Assembly (NCBI GenBank): GCA_016839955.1
Contig: JAEOTI010000459.1
Span: 1 to 9,273, forward strand
Length of the DNA: 9,273 nucleotides
From: Candidatus Hodarchaeota archaeon
GTDB lineage: Archaea; Asgardarchaeota; Heimdallarchaeia; Hodarchaeales; YT1-057
Direction: 5' to 3'
Positions within the stretch are counted from its first letter, which is position 1, and the number at the start of each line of letters is the position of its first letter. This document shows, one piece after another, positions 1-5,566 of this stretch. The notes under the pieces are model-generated. The model searched no databases. It saw only the letters and a list, made by a program, of their open reading frames with translations, and was not told where the DNA came from. Made by a program: the position numbers and the translations under genes.

Positions 1-1074
1 ACCAGCTCTACCTGCCATTTGTTCAAACATGGCTATACTCATAGGGCTGAAGCCTACTTGGGTTTCACAGATAATAACTGCTCTAGAGGGTAAATTAATA
101 CCCAAAGAAAGTGTTGGAGTACTGATGACCAAAGGAAGAATCCTTTCCCGAAATAATCTTTCAATTTCCTTTTTTTGGTTATCTCTTAAGTGGGCATGAT
201 GAAAGCCCACACCATTTCGTACAGATTCAAGTAAAAGAGCGTCTATCGTATGCATTTTATTATATTCTAATTTTTTTGACTCGATTTCAAGTCTTTTTCG
301 TTGATCCTTTTTGATAATGTAAGCGATGCTATTACCAATTTTTTTGGCAAGGCTACTTGTTTCTGGAACGTTTCTTTTGAAAACTAAAACTTGTCCATTG
401 TTAAGATAAATATCTCTAAAAATGTCAATAACAGCTTCTGCTTTATCAGAATAAACCTTTACTACTTTAGTAAGTGGCACTGGACGATCTTCACTTTGAA
501 TCCATTTTGCATTAATCCATTCAGCAAGGAATTCAATATTTGAGATTGTAGCAGACATTCCTATAATTTGCCCATTAGGATTAAATAACAAAAAAAATGC
601 AATAATAGATTCAAGAATTAATCCTCGTCTTTGATCTCCTATAAGATGAATTTCATCAACAACAATTGCTGAAATTTGGTAAATAATCCTGGGATTTTTA
701 TTTAAAATAGAAAAGAGTCGTTCTGGAGTTGTTATTAGGATTCCTATTTTGTTTGGATCAAAATTTGAAGGAAGAAATGAATAAATTTCAACACCATACT
801 TATTATAAATCAAAAAATCCGCTTTTTTTTCTTCTAACAATGATAACATCGGTAAAAGATAGATGCATAATTTTGTTTCACGGTCTGAGAAAAGATGTAA
901 AGATAATATCATTTCAGCAACGATAGTTTTTCCGCTATTAGTTGGAGCTGAAATTATTACGTTTTCTTCATCTTGAATGAAATTGTTTTTGAAAGCTTCA
1001 AGTTGTAAAGGTAGAAGATGAGTGATATTTCGATCATTAAGAATGTTCCGCATTTTTATTGGCAATTTTTGCAT
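1..1074 (-). CDS. Ski2-like superfamily 2 helicase (Hel308-like), N-terminal part, cut by window edge
   Basis: This frame is open from an ATG at 1074 to the window edge and gives 358 residues. Visible superfamily 2 helicase motifs, in order: Q-motif-like LLPLQLEAF (20-28), Walker A APTNSGKT (43-50), TTPERL (115-120), Walker B VVDEIHL (138-144), motif III MSATIS (173-178), FHHAHL (291-296), motif V STPTLSLGINLPS (318-330) and motif VI QMAGRAG (352-358). The spacing and the DEIH box match archaeal Hel308/Ski2-type ATP-dependent 3'-5' helicases, which unwind DNA forks or structured RNA. The C-terminal winged-helix and ratchet domains would lie outside the window, so Hel308 cannot be told from other Ski2-like proteins. 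The fold begins soon after the chosen start, so that start is likely right; an in-frame TTG at 1098 is the alternative, with a stop at 1116. One oddity: the usual HHAGL is HHAHL here. Confidence 0.93.
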   Translation of the reverse strand, partial: MQKLPIKMRNILNDRNITHLLPLQLEAFKNNFIQDEENVIISAPTNSGKTIVAEMILSLHLFSDRETKLCIYLLPMLSLLEEKKADFLIYNKYGVEIYSFLPSNFDPNKIGILITTPERLFSILNKNPRIIYQISAIVVDEIHLIGDQRRGLILESIIAFFLLFNPNGQIIGMSATISNIEFLAEWINAKWIQSEDRPVPLTKVVKVYSDKAEAVIDIFRDIYLNNGQVLVFKRNVPETSSLAKKIGNSIAYIIKKDQRKRLEIESKKLEYNKMHTIDALLLESVRNGVGFHHAHLRDNQKKEIERLFRERILPLVISTPTLSLGINLPSRAVIICETQVGFSPMSIAMFEQMAGRAG

Positions 1075-1124
1075 TTCTTTTCTTTGAAATATGAGCAACT
1101 CCTTGCATGATTTTTAATTAATAA

Positions 1125-1133
1125 TTTTTATAA
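1125..1133 (-). promoter_or_regulatory. TATA box of the helicase gene
   Basis: On the minus strand the sequence reads TTATAAAAA within an A/T-rich stretch about 50 bases upstream of the ATG at 1074. Archaeal transcription usually starts about 25 bases downstream of the box, which would place the start near 1100-1107 and give a leader of roughly 30 bases. The call rests on sequence and spacing only. Confidence 0.5.
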
Positions 1134-1154
1134 TTTTTTTCCATTGTTAGTTTG

Positions 1155-1180
1155 ATCTTGAATTAATGAGTATTCAAGAT
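1155..1180. repeat. Perfect 9-bp inverted repeat between divergent genes (possible operator)
   Basis: The arms are ATCTTGAAT (1155-1163) and ATTCAAGAT (1172-1180), separated by 8 bases. An overlapping weaker repeat AAGAT-AAA-ATCTT follows at 1177-1189. The dyad lies just upstream of the helicase TATA box and about 30 bases before the start of the divergent small gene, where a dimeric winged-helix regulator could bind. No binding protein can be named. Confidence 0.4.
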
Positions 1181-1210
1181 AAAATCTTTATTTTTGAGGA
1201 GTGATGTAGA

Positions 1211-1576
1211 ATGAGTAATGAAAATGAAAAATTTTTGTCTAGGTTAAGATTATTCAACGAGAAAGCAGAGAAACTTCAAAATTTATTTCTCATTAAGTTT
1301 ATGTTTAATCGTCCTTCATGTATTGAATTTTCTTATAAAAAAGGTGAAGGAGCAAAAATCGAGTTATGAACACCTGATTCAGAAGCGTATCCCAGTATCC
1401 CCGTTTCTGAACCTATCCAGCTTACAAGAAAGGAGAATAATATTTTTATTTAGATAGAAGACGAAGAACGAGAGTTTTTCAAAATATAATTTGCTCTCAT
1501 TAACCCTCCTGAGTTAAATACTCTCTATCATATTACCAAATGTTGTGAAGTTATTTCTGAGTTATCATTTATTTAA
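1211..1576 (+). pseudogene. Small decayed gene with three in-frame stops; intact part encodes 52 residues
   Basis: An ATG at 1211 has a good Shine-Dalgarno sequence (GAGGAG at 1196-1201, nine bases away) and opens a charged, helix-forming frame of 52 codons that stops at TGA 1367-1369. The same frame continues to look coding for another 68 codons, for example TPDSEAYPSIPVSEPIQ, IEDEEREFFKI and ELNTLYHITKCCEVISEL, interrupted by TAG at 1451 and TAA at 1487 and ending at TAA 1574. Three different stop codons argue against recoding and for a relic of a protein of about 121 residues. Caution: a second frame is also fairly open in the distal half, and the 52-residue product could be a real short protein. 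I do not recognise a family. The gene stands alone, divergent from the helicase gene. Confidence 0.5.
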
Positions 1577-1583
1577 GGGTGAA

Positions 1584-1631
1584 ATGGATGAACCCCTTTT
1601 TATTAAAAGGAATTACTCTCCTTAAATCCAT
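1584..1631. repeat. Nested inverted repeats in the gap between converging genes
   Basis: The outer arms are ATGGAT (1584-1589) and ATCCAT (1626-1631). Inside lies CCTTTT-TATT-AAAAGG (1595-1610), and AAGGA/TCCTT (1607-1611, 1619-1623) is an alternative pairing. The structure sits past the 3' end of the surface-protein gene and past the end of the decayed gene. It could fold at the end of the transcripts on either strand, but no strong T tract follows, so terminator function is only a possibility. Confidence 0.25.
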
Positions 1632-1655
1632 ATAATAGCTTGAACAAGATCACAT

Positions 1656-3203
1656 TCAATGGTTCTTTTTCATTAAAAACACAGCAATCAGGAATATTGG
1701 GAAAAGTGCTAAGGGAAGGAGATAAGGGAATTCTTGAATGACGACCGAACTAGGGGTATAGGTTGTATCCCAGAGAGAAACATTTGTGCTACCCGCATCT
1801 AAACATTCGAGAAGGGAATCATTGTCTAAATCCCACCACACACTCCGTCCATAACCTTTGTAGAGGGTAGTTGTCGCAAGGACCTGCTTATCATCAAGAT
1901 CAATGGTATATTTCGTATAATTGTTGTCAGAACTTTTCATGACAATAATATCAATATCACCATCACCATTAATATCGGTAGGAGAGAGATCACCTGAGGT
2001 GGGCTCAATTGTGAAAGCAGGGAACACTACATTCCCATAAATGCTTTGTGCAGGTAAAGTCATACGATCTATTTCCTCACCAGTAGTGGGATTATAAACC
2101 ACCACATCATCATCTACCGTAGTATAAAATTGTTGATAGCCAGCACGTTCAGTATCAATAAAACAAGATTCTGTATCGAAAAAATGTTCAGTCTCATTAC
2201 GAATAAAATCTCCTGTAGTTCCATTAAGAAAATACCAGAGAATGCTCCAACAAGTAAATATAATTGGCATTTGATCTGCAACATACCATTTACCCCCATA
2301 CATAGTTTCAAATTCTCCTGTGGTATTCCAATTCCATAGCTCAGAACCGTCTGAGCCATTAAACACACATAAATACGACCTATCTCCTTTAAAACCAATA
2401 TGAAAAATGTCCATAATACCATCCATTGTAGTATCAGTAATTTGGGTTCGAAAATAGTAACTTGACCCAGATTGAGAGCCCATCAAACCTGAAGTATTCC
2501 AAAGAATATCTCCAGAAAGGGCATCTAACACCCAATAGTATGCTATCTCAGTAGAGATATCATGATCATAAACAAGGATTTCTGAAAAATTATCTTTATT
2601 GATATCCCCAATCAATTCAAAGGGTTGAAGGTCGTCAAAAGCGGTATGAACTTCTTGTCGCCATTCCTCTGTTCCATTCTTTCCATTAAACGCTACAATA
2701 TTTCCACTATCCGTTGCTATAACTTCATGAATTCCATCATTTGTAATATCTTCTATAGAGAGAAACATCCCCCAACTATAAGAACCAGAAAAAGAATTAT
2801 TCCAAATTAAAGAATGTCCTGGCGTACTAGATCGTGTTATAATTGAACCATTCGTATAAAATACAAGGATGTCCCTTAATGAATCATTATTAAGGTCTTT
2901 TACAATATTAAAATCAGCAATGCCTGAAATTGTTTCTGAATATAGTTGTGTTCCGTTTTTTCCACTAAAAACAGTGAATCTTCCAATATCACTTCCAGAG
3001 AGATAATATAGGAGCACATCTTGAACATTATCCTCATCATAATCTAACTGAATTACCTCATCTCCCCTTAACCACGAACCACTGGATGACCAACGTAATG
3101 AAATTGAAAGAGAATTACTTGTTTGTGTAGCAGCAGAACTGGTAAAACAACAAAAGGATAAAACCAGAATAATTATGGTCAAAAAGATTATTTTTCTTTG
3201 CAT
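1656..3203 (-). CDS. Secreted, membrane-anchored beta-propeller protein with FG-GAP/PQQ-like repeats
   Basis: The 515-residue product starts with a signal peptide (positive MQRK, then a hydrophobic stretch at 5-20) and ends in a hydrophobic helix (about 492-510) followed by MKKNH, so it should be anchored on the outside of the cell. Just before the helix is QEFP (490-493), resembling Glu-Phe-Pro tails of archaeal surface proteins. The body carries repeated acidic calcium-loop motifs starting near D54, D103, D152, D200, D257, D410 and D458, alternating with PQQ-like strands such as VFSGKNGTQLYS, AFNGKNGTEEW and VFNGSDGSELW. This suggests a beta-propeller of about seven or eight blades. About a dozen N-X-S/T sequons suggest heavy N-glycosylation. 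Such domains usually bind carbohydrate or protein ligands; no catalytic site is visible. GGAG at 3213-3216 supports the ATG start. The gene lies 29 bases after the methyltransferase gene and probably shares its transcript. Confidence 0.85.
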   Translation of the reverse strand: MQRKIIFLTIIILVLSFCCFTSSAATQTSNSLSISLRWSSSGSWLRGDEVIQLDYDEDNVQDVLLYYLSGSDIGRFTVFSGKNGTQLYSETISGIADFNIVKDLNNDSLRDILVFYTNGSIITRSSTPGHSLIWNNSFSGSYSWGMFLSIEDITNDGIHEVIATDSGNIVAFNGKNGTEEWRQEVHTAFDDLQPFELIGDINKDNFSEILVYDHDISTEIAYYWVLDALSGDILWNTSGLMGSQSGSSYYFRTQITDTTMDGIMDIFHIGFKGDRSYLCVFNGSDGSELWNWNTTGEFETMYGGKWYVADQMPIIFTCWSILWYFLNGTTGDFIRNETEHFFDTESCFIDTERAGYQQFYTTVDDDVVVYNPTTGEEIDRMTLPAQSIYGNVVFPAFTIEPTSGDLSPTDINGDGDIDIIVMKSSDNNYTKYTIDLDDKQVLATTTLYKGYGRSVWWDLDNDSLLECLDAGSTNVSLWDTTYTPSSVVIQEFPYLLPLALFPIFLIAVFLMKKNH

Positions 3204-3212
3204 TTATTACTA

Positions 3213-3216
3213 CTCC
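3213..3216 (-). promoter_or_regulatory. Shine-Dalgarno site of the surface-protein gene
   Basis: GGAG on the minus strand lies nine bases before the ATG at 3203. No convincing TATA box fits in the 29-base gap, so the gene is probably read from the upstream methyltransferase promoter. Confidence 0.55.
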
Positions 3217-3232
3217 ATCTCCAATGGGATTG

Positions 3233-4200
3233 TTAATCACATTTCTTTCCTATAAGAAAGAACATACCAGCAGTGTCTAAGTGAAATTTCTTGTTTAACA
3301 TAATTTCAATTCGACTAAATTCATGCCTATGGGTCGTAATAAACTCCCACAGATCAGAATTGCGAAAAATCTCTGCATAGCCAGTTCCATAAACGTCAAT
3401 AATCTGAAATCCTGCATTACTAATAATTTCACGAAATTCTTCAATAGTGTAAAGGGTATTACTGCGCTCACTGATCAATTTTGCTTCCTCTAGATGGTCT
3501 GGAGGAGTAAAGATACCTGAGGCATTAGATGAAGCTTTTGGAAGAGATCTTGTAATTCCTTGAATAATTCTGTTTCTGAATGTATTTCATAACCTCGACT
3601 AAATTGAACTGTATCCTCTGTGAAAAATTCCCGATAAATGACCTTCTCAGAATTTGTAGGAAAGTCCAATAAATTATCAGCTTTGGGGTTTACAATTTTG
3701 CCAATATAGTACTGCTTCTCCTTTGGGGGACATGCAATAGCATCTAAACCTAATGATCCACCATCACGGAGAACTCGGTATATTTCTTCAAGCATTTGCA
3801 TTGGATCATTAGTATAACTTAATGGTGCTCCCCGACTAAAGACCACATCAAATTTAGCATCTGGATAAGGGAGTTGGGTCACATCCCCTACATCTAAAGT
3901 AATTTTTTCTTTTAATTCTGCATTTTTCACATTTTGTTGCCCAAGTTCAATCATCTTAGGAGAAATGTCAATTCCTGTTATGTGAACATTAGCTGTTGAG
4001 AGCATCTTTATTACATTTATTGCACATTGTGCGGTTCCACAGCCTAGTTCAAGTGCTTTCTTGGCATCAGATTCTCGTAATGTTTGACTAATAAGCAAAT
4101 CGATGGTATGATAATAATGATAGTGAGGACTTTGTTTTGATGTAATTGTAGCATCCCAGGTTTCTGCTACATGATCCCAGTACTCTTTATCTTCGTACAA
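3233..4200 (-). pseudogene. Class I SAM-dependent methyltransferase split by a one-base frameshift
   Basis: The first frame (TTG at 4200, stop at 3490) encodes 236 residues of a Rossmann-fold methyltransferase. Visible parts are motif I ELGCGTAQC (51-59), the acidic ribose-binding residue in GIDIS (76-80), the adenine-side loop DVGDVTQLP (103-111), FDVVFSRGAP (117-126) and EIYRVLRDGGSLGLDA (139-154), as in UbiE/Methyltransf_11 enzymes. After Q221 the frame turns into an unlikely tail. One frame back, the sequence continues as a good C-terminal domain including GIFTPPDHLEEAKL, YTIEEFREIISNAGF and FFLIGKKC, ending at 3233. Adding one A to the four-A run (plus strand 3536-3539) restores an uninterrupted protein of about 322 residues. 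The N-terminal piece keeps the whole SAM site, so a shortened enzyme is conceivable. The substrate is unknown; it may be a small molecule. A recent mutation or an assembly error would look the same. Confidence 0.8.
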
Positions 4201-4245
4201 TCTGAAAAAATTCCTTCTAAAAGTTGTTAGTAATTATCTCATTCA

Positions 4246-4256
4246 AATTTTTTAAA
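4246..4256 (-). promoter_or_regulatory. TATA box of the methyltransferase/surface-protein unit
   Basis: On the minus strand TTTAAAAAATT lies about 45-55 bases before the TTG start at 4200. Initiation about 25 bases downstream would be near 4225, leaving a short leader that contains AGAAGGA (about 4212-4218), an acceptable Shine-Dalgarno sequence. An 11-bp palindrome AGGT-GTG-ACCT (4287-4297) lies about 30 bases upstream of the box and might be an operator. Confidence 0.45.
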
Positions 4257-4380
4257 GAATTGCCAATTTCGTCTTTCGCTTTTATTAGGTGTGACCTCTT
4301 AGGCAAAAACCATGTTTTGAGAAGCTTAGAAATTTTGTATATTTCCATTGAATTGTAAATCAAACAAATTTCGATATTTC

Positions 4381-4436
4381 CTGTTGGTTATTGTTAAATT
4401 ACTGTTGAATTATGTTAGATACTGTTCACTACTGTT
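4381..4436 (+). promoter_or_regulatory. Six helically phased TGTT/TTGTT elements upstream of a TATA box
   Basis: GTT trinucleotides, mostly inside CTGTT or ACTGTT, begin at 4383, 4393, 4404, 4414, 4424 and 4434, giving intervals of 10, 11, 10, 10 and 10 bases. Three copies share the heptamer TACTGTT (4400, 4420, 4430). The array ends about 14 bases before the TATA box of the AbiEi-like gene. Spacing of one helical turn puts all elements on one DNA face, as expected for a cooperatively binding regulator or a chromatin protein. The periodicity is read directly from the sequence; the function is inferred. Confidence 0.5.
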
Positions 4437-4449
4437 CCAAAAATGAAAC

Positions 4450-4459
4450 ATATATAAAT
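4450..4459 (+). promoter_or_regulatory. TATA box of the AbiEi-like gene
   Basis: ATATATAAAT is a near-ideal archaeal TATA box, preceded by the purine-rich AAATGAAAC that could serve as the TFB recognition element. Transcription would start near 4480, leaving a leader of under 20 bases before the ATG at 4498. No strong Shine-Dalgarno sequence lies in that leader. An in-frame ATG at 4507 is an alternative start. Confidence 0.7.
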
Positions 4460-4497
4460 GAAAAGCATCATAATGATGTCAGAAATGGTACAAGAAG

Positions 4498-5289
4498 ATG
4501 ATGATCATGGATCAAAAACATCTGATTATAATGAATGAGATTGCGCAGAAGAATCCAGTATCCCTACGAAAACTGAATGCGTTGATTCATGGTTCCCCTG
4601 AGCGCGCGCTGTCCACCACTAAACGAAAAATCGATGATTTAAGATTAATGGGATTGATTTCTCAAGTTGACCTTAGTCTATCTTTGAAAGGTCAGTTCTT
4701 CCTTCGCCAGCAGACTAGCTTTTTCCTAAAGTGGTTAGCGGTCGCTGCAGAGTTGTCGACAGGAGATGGATGGGTCTCTACCATTCCATGGCGAGAACGA
4801 TTACGAGAATTAAATGACAAAGCGGTCCAGCATCAATTACACTACCTCTTGAATGGTGAAACTGCTGCAACCTTGTTGTCTGATGAATTTCAAACTACAA
4901 ACCGAGTAGTTTTTTTGATCAATGAGCAAGACATGGAAACATGGTTAAAAATCTTCAGTGATCTCAACTTTCAGCAACCAAGAGGACGTGAGATCTTTAA
5001 CGTCGTTGTCTATCCTGTTCCCCTGTTACCCACAAAGAAAGTAGTAACGTTTAAGGACTTGAAACTACCCGTGGTCACACCTGAACGAAACCTAATAGAA
5101 TCGTTGGTCAAATTTGGTCGAGCCATAACTGATGCAATCTACTTGTACCATCGGTATCGTGATGAAATGCCATTTACAATTAATGGTCTAAATAACCTAG
5201 ATACAGACATGTATGCAGAGGTTCTCCAGAAATTTAAACCAGAATTCGTTTTTCGCTACACCAACAATTCAACTATCGTCTCATCATAA
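4498..5289 (+). CDS. Winged-helix protein resembling AbiEi-type antitoxin/regulator
   Basis: The 263-residue protein begins with a winged helix-turn-helix (about 7-70: KHLIIMNEIAQKNPVSLRKL, then a recognition helix around RALSTTKRKIDDLRLMGLI and a short wing). A middle region contains HYLLNGETAATLLSDEF (115-131) and a beta strand VVFLINEQ. The C-terminal part has PVVTPERNLIESLVKFG (191-207) followed by AITDAIYLYHRYRD. This order, with the LLNGETAA signature and the TPERNLIESL helix, resembles AbiEi antitoxins of type IV toxin-antitoxin systems, which bind DNA and repress their own promoter. The cognate AbiEii nucleotidyltransferase is not in the window. The match is by remembered pattern, so a stand-alone archaeal regulator is possible. 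It has its own strong promoter, and the phased elements upstream are natural candidates for autoregulation. Confidence 0.65.
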   Translation: MMIMDQKHLIIMNEIAQKNPVSLRKLNALIHGSPERALSTTKRKIDDLRLMGLISQVDLSLSLKGQFFLRQQTSFFLKWLAVAAELSTGDGWVSTIPWRERLRELNDKAVQHQLHYLLNGETAATLLSDEFQTTNRVVFLINEQDMETWLKIFSDLNFQQPRGREIFNVVVYPVPLLPTKKVVTFKDLKLPVVTPERNLIESLVKFGRAITDAIYLYHRYRDEMPFTINGLNNLDTDMYAEVLQKFKPEFVFRYTNNSTIVSS

Positions 5290-5520
5290 GGTAATAGGAG
5301 AGAAAGAGAACATTTTCATTATCCGATATCAGAATTAAAATCGTATGAAAAACACTCAAATTAAATCCTGGGTACTATAGAAAAGAATGATTCCCTTTCC
5401 CTTCCTTAATCTACATTAAAACATTAAATAAATCATTATCTACTGCTAGTTGGATAATTCAGAAGTCTAAATTCTTTTTCTTATTATCAAAAAATAATGT
5501 GTCAGTGATCAAAAGGTTTA

Positions 5521-5529
5521 TTTATAAAG
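5521..5529 (+). promoter_or_regulatory. TATA box 1 of the ATPase gene
   Basis: TTTATAAAG lies 38 bases before the GTG at 5567. Initiation about 25 bases downstream would fall near 5550, giving a leader of about 17 bases that is compatible with the GTG start. AAAAGG just upstream could contribute a TFB recognition element. Confidence 0.6.
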
Positions 5530-5555
5530 TACCTGTCAGTTAACTAAATAATCAA

Positions 5556-5563
5556 TTATAAAG
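5556..5563 (+). promoter_or_regulatory. TATA box 2 (duplicate) of the ATPase gene
   Basis: TTATAAAG is the second copy of the box, 34 bases after the first. If used, initiation near 5583 would lie downstream of the GTG at 5567, and translation would have to begin later, for example at the in-frame TTG at 5621. It may instead be a non-functional relic of the duplication. Confidence 0.35.
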
Positions 5564-5566
5564 AAA

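Noticed and set aside
729..926. Plus-strand reading frame of 65 codons
   Set aside because: It lies opposite the helicase gene, whose conserved motifs cover the whole stretch on the minus strand.
2114..2810. Three reading frames of 61-102 codons on both strands
   Set aside because: They are shadows of the 515-residue surface protein, which has clear repeats throughout this region.
3233..3478. Independent small gene of 81 codons starting at TTG 3478
   Set aside because: Its sequence is the expected C-terminal part of the methyltransferase, and the same frame extends upstream to the frameshift site without a ribosome site.
3530..3545. Programmed -1 ribosomal frameshift in the methyltransferase
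   Set aside because: No canonical slippery heptamer is present and no evident downstream pseudoknot was found by eye; a one-base deletion or assembly error is simpler.
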